DNA from: [Zimmermannella] bifida NBRC 103089
GTDB taxonomy: Bacteria; Actinomycetota; Actinomycetes; Actinomycetales; Microbacteriaceae
Length of the DNA stretch: 64,000 nucleotides
NCBI RefSeq assembly: GCF_001570925.1
Contig: NZ_BCSP01000001.1
Location: 1-64,000 of the forward strand
Direction of reading: 5' to 3'
Under the pieces are notes generated by a model. It saw only the letters and a program-made list of their open reading frames with translations. It was not told the origin of the DNA and did no database searches. Positions 47,100 through 57,959 of the stretch are shown here, piece after piece. Both the position numbers and the translations under genes were made by a program. The first letter of the stretch is position 1; each line of letters begins with the position of its first letter.

Positions 47100-48482
47100 G
47101 TGCGGTTCTATGCGCTCGTCGCGATCCTTGCGGCGCTGATTTCCTTCTTTGCGAACTGGGCGGTGTATCGCCTTGCGATGAAGCACAAGTGGCACCCAGA
47201 AATTCGCGAGCGTGACGTTCACCAAACGCCGAAGCCGCGCCTGGGCGGAACGGCAATGTACCTCGCCTTCATGGCGGTGCTGTTGCTGGCCTCGCAGATT
47301 TCGTGGTTCGAGTTGGTTTACGCCAACCAGTTGCGAGTGCTGGGTATCGCCGGTGCGGCCACACTCATTGTCATCGTTGGCGTTATTGACGACTTTGTTG
47401 ATCTCGACTGGACGATCAAGCTCGCCGCGCAAATGGTCTGCGGACTCATCCTGGCGCTCTCGGGTGTTGCGATTACGACGCTACCGATCGGCGGTATCAC
47501 GGTGCCGTCCCAGTGGGTTTCGGTCGCGGTAACCGTGCTGGCGGTGGTCGCGGTAATGAACGCCGTGAACTTCATTGACGGCCTCGACGGCCTGGTTGCC
47601 GGAGTCGCGATTATCGCGAACGGTGTCTTCTTGCTCTATAGCTACCTGCTGACCGACTCGCTGTCATCGAGTCGATTCACGCTTGCGGCACTGCTATCGG
47701 CACTCGTTGTGGGTATGTGTCTGGGATTCCTGCCATGGAACTGGAACCCGTCGAAGATGTTCATGGGCGACGGCGGAGCGCTCCTCGTTGGCCTGTTGAT
47801 GGCAACGTCGACGATTGCGGTTACGGGTGAGGTCGACCCGTCGCTCGTCGGTCGGGATGCACTTGCTCCCGCATTCTTGCCGTTACTGTTGCCGTTCGCC
47901 GTGCTCGTCGTACCGCTGCTTGATTTCACACTTGCCGTGGTGCGCCGCTTGAGCGCCGGCAAATCGCCATTCTCGGCAGACCGGAAGCACTTGCACCACC
48001 GTCTGCTCGACATGGGCCACACGCAGCGTCGCGCCGTGCTGATTTTCTATGCTTGGGCAAGTGTGATTGGGGGAGGCGCACTGCTGGCTTTCCTCGCCCA
48101 GCCCACCTGGCTTGCGCTTGTCGTGGTGGTTGTCGGCATGGTTGTCTGCACCGCGTTCACGGTGGCGCCACTGACTCGACGCAAGCGTCTTGAAAAGCAG
48201 GCGCAGCTCTCGGCCTACGGCGACGATGACGACAGCTTCGACCCGCTCGACCGTTTGGGCACGGATGAGGCTGACCGCGTGCGTGCGGCACTTCCGCGAT
48301 CCGTGGCCATGCGCCAAGCTGGCGGTGACGCCGACGCGGCTGTTGCCGTCAAGGGTGAGGCAGGGGAGTCGCACAGCGAAAATGGCGTGGGCGCGGCCGA
48401 TACGGCAGCACAGCCTGATGCCTCAGCCGAAGGTCATGACGGCGAAGACGAGCCCGCAACGGAAACCGATTACGCTCAATAG
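47100..48482 (+). CDS. wecA: Undecaprenyl-phosphate N-acetylglucosaminyl 1-phosphate transferase (WecA/TagO type)
   Basis: 460 residues with a GTG start that follows the tsaC stop directly. About ten transmembrane helices. RDVHQTPKPRLGGTAMYL, the metal-binding VGVIDDFVDLDW, AVNFIDGLDGLVAG, FMGDGGALLVGL and HLHHRLLDMGHTQRR are the polyprenyl-phosphate sugar transferase signatures. It adds a UDP-linked N-acetylhexosamine phosphate to undecaprenyl phosphate, starting a cell-wall glycopolymer or arabinogalactan-like linker. The last 90 residues (after about 370) are hydrophilic and acidic (DDDDSFDP..., GEDEPATETD) and would be cytoplasmic. Confidence 0.92.
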   Translation: MRFYALVAILAALISFFANWAVYRLAMKHKWHPEIRERDVHQTPKPRLGGTAMYLAFMAVLLLASQISWFELVYANQLRVLGIAGAATLIVIVGVIDDFVDLDWTIKLAAQMVCGLILALSGVAITTLPIGGITVPSQWVSVAVTVLAVVAVMNAVNFIDGLDGLVAGVAIIANGVFLLYSYLLTDSLSSSRFTLAALLSALVVGMCLGFLPWNWNPSKMFMGDGGALLVGLLMATSTIAVTGEVDPSLVGRDALAPAFLPLLLPFAVLVVPLLDFTLAVVRRLSAGKSPFSADRKHLHHRLLDMGHTQRRAVLIFYAWASVIGGGALLAFLAQPTWLALVVVVVGMVVCTAFTVAPLTRRKRLEKQAQLSAYGDDDDSFDPLDRLGTDEADRVRAALPRSVAMRQAGGDADAAVAVKGEAGESHSENGVGAADTAAQPDASAEGHDGEDEPATETDYAQ

Positions 48483-48554
48483 CGAAAATTTCTGCTGCAG
48501 AATGACCTGCAGGCAGCTACCGCCGTGATGGTACCGACACAAACAAAGGGAACT

Positions 48555-49019
48555 ATGGCCACGTCAACTCAAGAACCCAGCAGCGTTCCGATCATGCGCA
48601 CCGTGCTGCGTTACTCGATCATTCTGGTCGTAGCGCTCGCCATTATTGGCAGCATTATTGGCTGGTTCGTAGCGGGCTGGCCAGGCGTGGCTTCGGCAGT
48701 CATCGCTGCGGCAGTTGCCTTGATGTTCGCAGGTGTCACGGCGCTGTCGATCATCTTTGCAGCACGCATGGACTCGGGCATGTTCATGGCCGTCATTCTT
48801 GGTGCCTGGATCCTCAAGCTCATCGCGTTTCTTGCGGTCCTTGCCCTCGTCAAGCAACTCGACTTCACGCATCCATGGATGCTGTGGGGCACGATGGTTG
48901 CGGCCATGATCGGCCAGCTGGCCATTGACGTCGTTGTTGTGCTGCGTTCGCGACACGGTTACGTGTCGGATGTGGAAATGCCGGGGTCAGCCGGAAAATC
49001 CGCGGAATACGACCAGTAG
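48555..49019 (+). CDS. atpI: AtpI-like membrane protein (ATP synthase protein I)
   Basis: About 154 residues from ATG 48555, preceded by AAAGGGA. Four helices (about 18-40, 44-66, 72-95, 100-122), with a Gly-rich SIIGWFVAGWPGVASA. Position directly upstream of atpB and the four-helix layout fit the AtpI/UncI-like proteins, thought to help assemble the c-ring or move Mg2+. Sequence similarity within this family is low, so the name rests on context. The C-terminal 20 residues are hydrophilic. Confidence 0.7.
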   Translation: MATSTQEPSSVPIMRTVLRYSIILVVALAIIGSIIGWFVAGWPGVASAVIAAAVALMFAGVTALSIIFAARMDSGMFMAVILGAWILKLIAFLAVLALVKQLDFTHPWMLWGTMVAAMIGQLAIDVVVVLRSRHGYVSDVEMPGSAGKSAEYDQ

Positions 49020-49178
49020 TCGAAACTCGATCACAAAACGGTAAATCACGCTGCAAATTATTGGTACAGTGGTGGAGTTGTCGCGTGCAGAAACACGATT
49101 CTGCATGTCCGCATCCGCTACACCGGCTAATGCCTCGCATCGCAATAATCACGATGTGACTCAAGACAGGAGACTCCT

Positions 49179-50000
49179 CTGTTTGCCACGGCTTTCAACG
49201 CAGTAAACGGAATCGCAATCGCTTCTGCTGATGGCGGTTTCCATGCACCTAACGTGGATGAGGAGTTCTTCCCACCGGCGTTGTTGTTCGACGGAACCCC
49301 GTTTGAGATCAACCGTCTCATGATGATCCGCATCATCGCGGTTCTCGTGCTGATGTTCATCTTCTGGCTGGCGCTTCGTAAGCCACGCATCGTTCCGGGC
49401 AAGCTGCAGTCGCTCGTCGAGCTCGGCATCACGTTCGTTCGTGACCAGATCGTCTATGAGCAGCTCGGTGAGCGCATCGGTAAGAAGTACCTGCCGTACA
49501 TCTGCACCGTCTTCTTCGGTGTACTGTTCATGAACCTTGCGGGTATCACCCCGGGTCTGAACGTTTCGTCGAACGGTCTCATCGGAATGCCGCTGGTCTT
49601 CGGCCTGGCAACCTACGTCGCGTTCATCTACGCGGGCTTCCGTGAAGTTGGCGGCTTCAAGTACATTCGCGCAGCCGTTGCACCTGCTGGTGTTCCATGG
49701 CCGCTGTACTTCCTTCTCGTGCCGATCGAGTTCGTGAACACCTTCATCGTTCGCCCAATCTCGCTCGCACTTCGACTCTTCCTCAACATGATGGTTGGCC
49801 ACCTGCTGCTGGTCCTCGCGTTCTCTGCAACGTGGTTCCTGGTAGGCCTCTTCAACGCCTTCAGCGTTATCGGCGTGCTGACCTTCGCCGGTGGTCTGTT
49901 CATGACCGCCATTGAGCTGCTGGTTGCTGTTCTGCAGGCATACGTGTTCGCCCTGCTCAGCACCATCTACATCCAGTCTTCGGTCGTTGAAGAGCACTAG
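49179..50000 (+). CDS. atpB: ATP synthase Fo subunit a
   Basis: About 273 residues if translation begins at CTG 49179. That codon has AGGAG at the proper six-base spacing (49168-49172). No ATG, GTG or TTG occurs in frame until GTG 49254, which has no ribosome binding site and would cut off FHAPNVDEEFFPP, the conserved start of the family in related bacteria. Five to six helices; FVNTFIVRPISLALRLFLN carries the essential Arg that faces the c-ring, and LFMTAIELLVAVLQAYVFALL is the last helix pair. It forms the proton half-channels. Confidence 0.92.
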   Translation: MFATAFNAVNGIAIASADGGFHAPNVDEEFFPPALLFDGTPFEINRLMMIRIIAVLVLMFIFWLALRKPRIVPGKLQSLVELGITFVRDQIVYEQLGERIGKKYLPYICTVFFGVLFMNLAGITPGLNVSSNGLIGMPLVFGLATYVAFIYAGFREVGGFKYIRAAVAPAGVPWPLYFLLVPIEFVNTFIVRPISLALRLFLNMMVGHLLLVLAFSATWFLVGLFNAFSVIGVLTFAGGLFMTAIELLVAVLQAYVFALLSTIYIQSSVVEEH

Positions 50001-50050
50001 CTCGAAACGAACGAATCTCGAAAACCCAATTCGACCGCAATAACACCTGA

Positions 50051-50326
<276 letters not shown>

Positions 50327-50338
50327 GGCATTTCCCGA

Positions 50339-50917
50339 ATGAGCATCATGAACATTGCACCCGCGGCGATGGCCGCGGGTCAAGACAGCAACACCTTTGG
50401 CTGGAACCCCAGCCTTCTGGTGCCTGCGGTGTACGACATCGTATGGTCGCTGGTCGCGCTCGTGGTGCTCCTGCTGTTCTTCTGGAAGTTCGCGCTTCCC
50501 AAGCTGAACTCGGTTCTCGAAGAGCGTGCCGCCAAGATTGAAGGTGGCATTGAAAAGGCTGCTGCAGTCCAGGCTGAAGCAGACGCTCGTAAGGACGAGT
50601 ACGAGAAGCTGCTCGCAGACGCTCGTACCGAAGCTGCGGAGATTCGTGAGAAGGCCCGTGCTGAGGGTGACGCAATCAAGGCAGAGAAGAAGCAGGAGAC
50701 TCAGGTCGAGCTCGATCGCATGACCAAGTCGGCTAAGGATCAGATTGAAGCTGATCGCCAGTCGGCAATCGTGTCGCTCCGACAGGAAGTCGGAAGCATC
50801 GCAATCGACCTGGCATCGGGCGTTGTCGGAGAGAACCTCTCGGACGATCAGCGTTCGAACGCCTACATCGACCGCTTCCTCAATGAGCTTGACCAGAAGG
50901 CAGGGACGAACCGCTAA
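50339..50917 (+). CDS. atpF: ATP synthase Fo subunit b
   Basis: 192 residues from ATG 50339 (ATG 50348 possible). One N-terminal helix (IVWSLVALVVLLLFFWKF) follows the short N-terminus. A long coiled coil (KLNSVLEERAAKIEGGIEKA and onwards) forms the peripheral stalk. The stop TAA shares its last base with the atpH start (TAATG). One copy only, so the stalk is a b2 homodimer. Confidence 0.95.
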   Translation: MSIMNIAPAAMAAGQDSNTFGWNPSLLVPAVYDIVWSLVALVVLLLFFWKFALPKLNSVLEERAAKIEGGIEKAAAVQAEADARKDEYEKLLADARTEAAEIREKARAEGDAIKAEKKQETQVELDRMTKSAKDQIEADRQSAIVSLRQEVGSIAIDLASGVVGENLSDDQRSNAYIDRFLNELDQKAGTNR

Positions 50918-51708
50918 TGCGCAACGCAACCAAGCAAGCGCTCAGCGCAATCAAGCGTGAAATCGATTCCCTCACGTCGGGTGACGTCGAGTCGGCGAGC
51001 AAGCTGTTTGCCATGACCGCTGCTATTGCAGCGAACAAGCAGCTTGCTTCGGCTCTGTCAGATCGTGGCGCGAGTGAAGATTCCAAGCGTGCGCTGATCG
51101 AGCGAGTGTTTGGTGCGAGCGCGGGAAGCGCCGCGCTCCGCATCCTCACTACCGCAAGCGCACAAAAGTGGGAGTCAACCGAACGATTCATCTCGGCAAT
51201 GCAAGAGTCGGCCATTCGTGCCGTTGCTCAGAGCACTGGTGAGTTCGAACAGCTCGGTAAGGAGCTCGGAACCTTCCTCGAGGCCATCTCGAGCAACCCG
51301 GAGCTTGAACTCTCCGTTGGTTCGCGTCTTGGCACCGTCGACGCAAAGCAGGCGCTGGTATCGCGCCTGTTCGCCGGTCGACTGCGCAACGAGACCCTCG
51401 ACATTTTGCGCTCGCTGCTTCAGGTATCGGACGGCCGTCGTATTCGCCGTCAGGTCATCTGGGCACGCGAGATCGTCGCAGATCAGGCAAATCGTCAGGT
51501 AGCGGTTGTCACCGTTGCTCGCGAAATGCCAGCGGAACAGATTGACCGAGTACGAGCGGCGCTCGCCACTCGTTTTGACCGTGACATCACGGTCAGCCAG
51601 GTCGTCGACCCCGCGGTGATCGGTGGTATGCGTGTGGAAGTCGCTGACGAAGTCATCGATGACACCGCCGCAGCACGCCTCAACAACCTTCGCATGCAGC
51701 TCGCTTAG
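50917..51708 (+). CDS. atpH: ATP synthase F1 subunit delta
   Basis: 263 residues, longer than the 180 of E. coli but usual for actinobacteria. The N-terminal helical domain binds alpha; the C-terminus binds b. [17 protein letters not shown], the OSCP-type stretch [15 protein letters not shown], and the final [20 protein letters not shown] are visible. Coupled to atpF by TAATG. Confidence 0.94.
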   Translation: MRNATKQALSAIKREIDSLTSGDVESASKLFAMTAAIAANKQLASALSDRGASEDSKRALIERVFGASAGSAALRILTTASAQKWESTERFISAMQESAIRAVAQSTGEFEQLGKELGTFLEAISSNPELELSVGSRLGTVDAKQALVSRLFAGRLRNETLDILRSLLQVSDGRRIRRQVIWAREIVADQANRQVAVVTVAREMPAEQIDRVRAALATRFDRDITVSQVVDPAVIGGMRVEVADEVIDDTAAARLNNLRMQLA

Positions 51709-51755
51709 CAGCGCACATGAACTCGGGGCTACGTCCCCAACGACAAGGGAAGAAC

Positions 51756-53396
51756 ATGTCTGAACTTACGATTAATCCGGCTGAGGTCCGCGACGCGCTG
51801 AGCGACTTTGCGAAGTCCTACCGCCCGCAGGGCACCGACGCCACTGAGGTCGGCACCGTTATTTCGGCTGCCGACGGTATTGCCCGCATCGAGGGCCTGC
51901 CCTCGACCATGGCGAACGAGCTCATCCGCTTCGAAGACGGCACGCTCGGTCTCGCACAGAACCTTGAAGAAGACCAGATCGGCGCCATCATCCTCGGCCC
52001 CTTCACCGGAATCGTTGAAGGTATGAAGGTTGAGCGCACCGGTGAGGTGCTCTCGGTTCCAGTTGGTGAAGGCTACCTCGGTCGCGTTGTCGACCCACTC
52101 GGTAAGCCAATCGACGGCCGTGGCGAAATTGAAGGCATCGAAGGCCGTCGTGCCCTCGAGCTTCAGGCTCCTGGCGTTATGGACCGTCAGTCGGTATTCG
52201 AGCCGATGGAAACCGGTATCAAGTCGATTGACGCCATGATTCCGGTCGGCCGTGGCCAGCGTCAGCTGATCATTGGTGACCGCCAGACTGGTAAGACGGC
52301 CATCGCCATCGACGCGATCATCAACCAGAAGGCAAACTGGGAAACCGGTGACCCAAGCAAGCAGGTTCGCTGCATCTACGTAGCCATCGGTCAGAAGGGC
52401 TCGACCATCGCAGCCGTTCGCGGTGCGCTTGAAGAAGCCGGCGCCCTTGAATACACCACCATCGTTGCGGCTCCAGCATCGGACCCAGCAGGTTACAAGT
52501 ACCTCGCTCCGTACACCGGTTCGGCCATCGGTCAGCACTGGATGTACAACGGCAAGCACGTCCTCATCATCTTCGATGACCTGTCGAAGCAGGCTGAGGC
52601 TTACCGTGCCGTTTCGCTGCTCCTGCGTCGCCCGCCGGGACGTGAAGCCTACCCAGGTGACGTCTTCTACCTGCACTCGCGTCTGCTTGAGCGTTGCGCC
52701 AAACTTTCGGAGGCAATGGGCTCGGGCTCGATGACCGGTCTGCCGATTATCGAGACCAAGGCAAACGACGTTTCGGCCTACATCCCGACCAACGTGATCT
52801 CGATCACGGACGGTCAGATCTTCCTCCAGTCCGACCTCTTCAACGCAAACCAGCGTCCTGCAGTAGACGTGGGTATCTCGGTTTCGCGTGTTGGTGGTGC
52901 TGCTCAGCGCAAGCACATCAAGAAGGTCTCGGGTACCCTCAAGCTCGACCTGGCACAGTACCGCGAGCTCGCTGCATTCTCGATGTTCGCATCCGACCTT
53001 GACGAGGTCACCAAGCGTCAGCTTGACCGTGGTGCACGCCTCACCGAGCTGCTGCGCCAGCCGCAGTACTCGCCGTACGCAACCGAAGAACAGGTCGTTT
53101 CGATCTGGGCCGGTACCAACGGCAAGCTCGACAAGATTGCAGTTGAGGACGTCCTCCGTTTCGAGCAGGAACTGCTGGACTACCTCAAGCGCAACACCGA
53201 TGTTCTTGACCGTCTGCGCACCTCGGGCAAGCTCGAGGACGAGACCGTCTCGGCAATGGACTCGGCAATTGACGAATTCACCAAGGGCTTCAAGGCTGGC
53301 GACGGCAAGTCGCTGAACGCACCGGGCCACGAAGAGTTCGACGCTGCCGACGCTGCAGACGTCAAGCAAGAACAAATCGTTGTCGGCAAGCGCTAA
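51756..53396 (+). CDS. atpA: ATP synthase F1 subunit alpha
   Basis: About 546 residues from ATG 51756, with AAGGGAAG upstream. The frame opens at 51717 but only the later start fits the family. Non-catalytic nucleotide site [15 protein letters not shown] (Walker A). [20 protein letters not shown] is the beta barrel start; [17 protein letters not shown], the alpha-specific signature, is near the nucleotide site. It has a C-terminal extension rich in Asp/Ala/Lys after the helical domain. Confidence 0.97.
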   Translation: MSELTINPAEVRDALSDFAKSYRPQGTDATEVGTVISAADGIARIEGLPSTMANELIRFEDGTLGLAQNLEEDQIGAIILGPFTGIVEGMKVERTGEVLSVPVGEGYLGRVVDPLGKPIDGRGEIEGIEGRRALELQAPGVMDRQSVFEPMETGIKSIDAMIPVGRGQRQLIIGDRQTGKTAIAIDAIINQKANWETGDPSKQVRCIYVAIGQKGSTIAAVRGALEEAGALEYTTIVAAPASDPAGYKYLAPYTGSAIGQHWMYNGKHVLIIFDDLSKQAEAYRAVSLLLRRPPGREAYPGDVFYLHSRLLERCAKLSEAMGSGSMTGLPIIETKANDVSAYIPTNVISITDGQIFLQSDLFNANQRPAVDVGISVSRVGGAAQRKHIKKVSGTLKLDLAQYRELAAFSMFASDLDEVTKRQLDRGARLTELLRQPQYSPYATEEQVVSIWAGTNGKLDKIAVEDVLRFEQELLDYLKRNTDVLDRLRTSGKLEDETVSAMDSAIDEFTKGFKAGDGKSLNAPGHEEFDAADAADVKQEQIVVGKR

Positions 53397-53435
53397 GCGC
53401 TGATCCAGAGAACGATTTAGAGGTACAGGAGAACC

Positions 53436-54329
53436 ATGGGAGCACAGCTTCGCGAGTATCGGGCAAAGATTAAGTCTGCCCAGACGATGCAGAAGGTGAC
53501 CAGTGCCATGGAGCTGATTGCCACCTCTCGGATTACGAAGGCACGCCGTCGCATGGAGGCTTCGAGCCCCTATGCGAAGGCGATCACGCAGGCAGTATCG
53601 GCAGCAGCTACCCACGCTGATGTCGATCACCTGCTGCTCACCGAACCAGAGAACGTCCGCCGGGCTGCAGTCGTGGTATTTACCAGTGACCGCGGTCTGA
53701 ACGGTGGCTTCTCGAGCGGTGTGCTGAAGCAATCGGAAGAGCTGACAACGCTCCTGCACGAGCAGGGCAAGGAAGTCGTGTACTACCTCGTCGGTCGCAA
53801 GGCCGTCGGATACTTCACCTTCCGTAGCCGTGAATTCGATCGTGAATGGACCGGAAACACCGACCAGCCGAAGTTCCAGACCGCGAAGGAGCTGGGCGAA
53901 GAACTCGTTAGCCGCTTTGCGCAGGACTACGAGGATGGCGGCGTCGAAGAGATCCACTTCATTTACAACCACTTCAACAACATGGTGTCGCAGGAACCCA
54001 CCGCGGTTCGCCTGCTGCCACTTGAAGTTGTTGAGGGCGTAACCGAAACGGAACCGGGAGAACTCTTCCCGCTTTACGATTTCGAACCAGACGCAGCATC
54101 GGTGCTTGACGCACTGCTGCCGGTCTACATCGAGTCACGTCTCTACAACGCGATGCTCCACTCTGCGGCAAGTGAGCACGCTGCTCGTCAGCGCGCCATG
54201 AAGGCTGCTTCGGACAATGCCCAAGAGCTGGCACGTGACTACACCCGCCTGGCGAACAACGCGCGTCAGGCTGAAATCACCCAGCAGATTAGTGAAATCG
54301 TGAGCGGCGCGGACGCGCTCGCTTCTTAA
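53436..54329 (+). CDS. atpG: ATP synthase F1 subunit gamma
   Basis: 297 residues with GGAG before the ATG. The two long terminal helices of the rotor shaft are visible: [20 protein letters not shown] at the start, and [20 protein letters not shown] with [19 protein letters not shown] at the end. [17 protein letters not shown] lies in the Rossmann-like middle. Connects c-ring rotation to the alpha/beta hexamer. Confidence 0.95.
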   Translation: MGAQLREYRAKIKSAQTMQKVTSAMELIATSRITKARRRMEASSPYAKAITQAVSAAATHADVDHLLLTEPENVRRAAVVVFTSDRGLNGGFSSGVLKQSEELTTLLHEQGKEVVYYLVGRKAVGYFTFRSREFDREWTGNTDQPKFQTAKELGEELVSRFAQDYEDGGVEEIHFIYNHFNNMVSQEPTAVRLLPLEVVEGVTETEPGELFPLYDFEPDAASVLDALLPVYIESRLYNAMLHSAASEHAARQRAMKAASDNAQELARDYTRLANNARQAEITQQISEIVSGADALAS

Positions 54330-55829
<1,500 letters not shown>

Positions 55830-55832
55830 CTC

Positions 55833-56114
55833 ATGGCTGCTGGCAGCAACACCCAATTGCTCAACGTCACCGTCGCCTCGGCAGATGCCGCAGTGTGGAG
55901 CGGGCAGGCGAAGCAGGTAGTGGCAAAGACTTCGGAAGGTTCCATTGGTATCCGTCCGGGTCACACGCCTATGCTCGCTTCGCTCGCACACGGTGAAGTT
56001 CGGGTAACGACTGCCGATGGTGAAGTCATCACGGCTGACGCATCTGACGGATTCCTGTCAGTGTCCGAGGATCTCGTGACTGTCGTCGCCGGTGAGGCCA
56101 CTATCGAAGCGTGA
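55833..56114 (+). CDS. atpC: ATP synthase F1 subunit epsilon
   Basis: 93 residues. Only the N-terminal beta sandwich is present (LNVTVASADAAVWSGQAKQV, IGIRPGHTPMLASLAHGEVR). The C-terminal helical hairpin that inhibits ATP hydrolysis in E. coli is absent, as in many actinobacteria of this group. It starts three bases after atpD and overlaps yaaA by four bases. Confidence 0.93.
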   Translation: MAAGSNTQLLNVTVASADAAVWSGQAKQVVAKTSEGSIGIRPGHTPMLASLAHGEVRVTTADGEVITADASDGFLSVSEDLVTVVAGEATIEA

Positions 56115-56881
56115 CCTCGCGACTCTTAGTACTGTTGCCGCCGTCCGAAACCAAAACGGATGGCGGCAACAGCCGTATTTCCAGCACATTGTCTTGGCCG
56201 GAACTCGAGCCCGTCCGGCACGGGGTCGTAACCGACCTCATCCATCAGGCAACGAACAGCGATCCCGAAGCAGCCGCAAAGGCGCTCAAGATTAGCGCGA
56301 AACAAGCCGCAACGGAGCTCGCGCGAAATCGAAACCTCGCCAATGCTCCGCTTCGGCCAGCCATTGAGCGCTACACCGGCGTACTCTTCGACGCCATTGA
56401 TGTTCAGTCGCTCAGCGACGATCAACGCTGGTGGATGGAAACTCACGTGGCCATTCACTCAGCAGCCTACGGACTCGTCTACGCGGGGGACTGCATCCCC
56501 GCCTATCGCTGCTCATATAACTCGAACGTTGGCGGGACCGCGCTTAAACGACGCTGGCAGAGCCCAATCTCCGAAGCATTGGCATCCCATGACGGCCCGA
56601 TCATTGATCTGCGATCCAAAGGCTATGTCGGCCTCGGGCCACTCCCGGCGCGTGAGCAGGCGGTATGGATGAATGTCTGTGAACGCTTGCCCGATGGCAC
56701 CCTGCGATCGCTGAATCACTTCAACAAGGCGGCCAAAGGCCGGTTTGTGCGTCTGCTAGCGGAACGTCTGGCCGCGCATCCCGAGCCACAGACACTCACC
56801 GATGTGTTTAACCTGGTGGCCGATTCGTTTGCCGTGGAGATTGATGCCGCCGGGCAGGCGCTGCTTGTCGCCGGCGCTTGA
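56111..56881 (+). CDS. yaaA: YaaA-family peroxide stress protein
   Basis: 256 residues from GTG 56111, overlapping the atpC stop (GTGA). LLPPSETKTDGGNSR is the family's opening motif. RYTGVLFDAID, AYGLVYAGDCIPAYRC and SKGYVGLGPLP are further family segments. YaaA limits free iron and DNA damage during peroxide stress in E. coli, with DNA-binding ability shown for that homologue. The role in this organism is inferred. Coupling to the ATP synthase operon appears to be positional. Confidence 0.85.
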   Translation: MTSRLLVLLPPSETKTDGGNSRISSTLSWPELEPVRHGVVTDLIHQATNSDPEAAAKALKISAKQAATELARNRNLANAPLRPAIERYTGVLFDAIDVQSLSDDQRWWMETHVAIHSAAYGLVYAGDCIPAYRCSYNSNVGGTALKRRWQSPISEALASHDGPIIDLRSKGYVGLGPLPAREQAVWMNVCERLPDGTLRSLNHFNKAAKGRFVRLLAERLAAHPEPQTLTDVFNLVADSFAVEIDAAGQALLVAGA

Positions 56882-57061
56882 CGTTCAATACTTTTCCGAT
56901 CGCTACAACATCATGCTGTTGGTGGATATTCCGGCTCCGCTTAGGTGAACATTCGGTTGTTCAATAGGCGCGAATGATGAATCACCGTAATCTGGAACTA
57001 AGCAACTATGGCGTTTGTTCTTTGCCGTGGTTGAAAGCTAACAATCTTGGAGCAAGCACTC

Positions 57062-57796
57062 ATGAATTTCGGCCCCACCTATGACGACGGCGTAGGACTG
57101 TTCCTCGGCCTGTCTGCCGGCATCGTTCTCTTCGCAGTGGTTTTCGGTCTGATCATGTACGCGGTTGTCGCGTACCTGCTCGGCAAGGTCTTTGAGAAGA
57201 TGAACATCGAACCTTGGAAGGCATGGGTGCCGATTTACAACTCGTGGACATTCCTCGAGGCCGGTGGTTTCGCTGGTGCGCTCGCATTGCTTACATTCGT
57301 GCCGTTCGTCGGTGGTATTGCGGTCTTGGTGCTGATGGCCATGGCTGCAGCGCGCATCAGCGAAGGATTCGGTAAGGAATCTGCATGGGGCATCCTGTAC
57401 TTCTTCTTGGCACCGGTATGGTGCGGCATTATCGGTCTCGGCAGCGCCCAGTGGATGGGCCTTCCTAACGGCATGCAGCCTGGCGGATCTTCGGCGGCCG
57501 GTTCGGCACGTCCTGGAATGGGTGGCCAGTACGCACAGCAGGGCGGCTTCGGACAGCCAGCGTACGGTCAGCAGCCATACGGCCAAGGCAACTACAACCA
57601 GGCCGGCAATTACGGTGCACCAGCTCAGGCTCCCGCCTATGGCGCACCTGGCCAGGCTCCCGCCTACGGGGCACCACAGCAGCAGAACCCATACGGTGCT
57701 CAGCCGCAGCAGAACCCATACGGTGCGCCACAGCAGCAGAACCCATACGGTGGTCAGCCACAGGGCGGCGCACCTACGGGCCAGCAGCCACAGTAG
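57062..57796 (+). CDS. DUF5684-like membrane protein with Pro/Gln-rich repeat tail
   Basis: About 244 residues from ATG 57062 (TTG 57047 is in frame; GGAG at 57049 suits the ATG). Three or four helices in the first 140 residues (SAGIVLFAVVFGLIMYAVVA; LALLTFVPFVGGIAVLVLMA; ILYFFLAPVWCGIIGLG), with GKVFEKMNIEPWKAWVPIYN between them, a DUF5684 signature. The C-terminal 100 residues are disordered and rich in Gln, Gly, Pro, Tyr and Ala. It contains three QQNPYG-type units and two APAYGAPGQ-type units. The family may be linked to signal peptidase-like or secretion functions, but no function is established. Ended by a strong hairpin at 57912. Confidence 0.7.
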   Translation: MNFGPTYDDGVGLFLGLSAGIVLFAVVFGLIMYAVVAYLLGKVFEKMNIEPWKAWVPIYNSWTFLEAGGFAGALALLTFVPFVGGIAVLVLMAMAAARISEGFGKESAWGILYFFLAPVWCGIIGLGSAQWMGLPNGMQPGGSSAAGSARPGMGGQYAQQGGFGQPAYGQQPYGQGNYNQAGNYGAPAQAPAYGAPGQAPAYGAPQQQNPYGAQPQQNPYGAPQQQNPYGGQPQGGAPTGQQPQ

Positions 57797-57911
57797 TTTC
57801 GTTTGGGCGTGCCCTGCATCGTTCTGGGCATGCCCAGCGATGCGGTGGTAACGAGGGAATCGTCACAGTTATCCCCAGTTTTCAACGGCAAGCAGCGTTC
57901 TTCACAATTCG

Positions 57912-57946
57912 GGGAGGACAGATCAACGCAGGTGATCTGTCCTCCC
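57912..57946 (+). terminator. Hairpin after the DUF5684-like gene, 13 bases before the next start
   Basis: A perfect 14-bp stem (57912-57925 with 57933-57946; GGGAGGACAGATCA-type arm) with a seven-base loop, followed by TATTGTTT. The start codon of the DUF4192 gene follows 13 bases later, so the terminator sits where a ribosome binding site would usually lie. Confidence 0.75.
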
Positions 57947-57952
57947 TATTGT
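57947..57952 (+). promoter_or_regulatory. Candidate -10 box of a leaderless DUF4192-eccC-like transcript
   Basis: TATTGT fits the actinobacterial TANNNT -10 pattern and is seven bases from ATG 57960, the spacing expected when transcription begins at the start codon. No purine-rich ribosome binding site precedes the ATG. The -35 would fall in the hairpin loop (TCAACG or CAACGC), and is poor. Confidence 0.4.
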
Positions 57953-57959
57953 TTGGCCC

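Noticed and set aside
51729-53972. 747-residue open frame opposite atpA/atpG
   Set aside because: Antisense to two highly conserved ATP synthase genes. Its low-complexity Val/Leu/Asp/Arg content is typical of a reversed high-GC gene. The same applies to 54135-55991.
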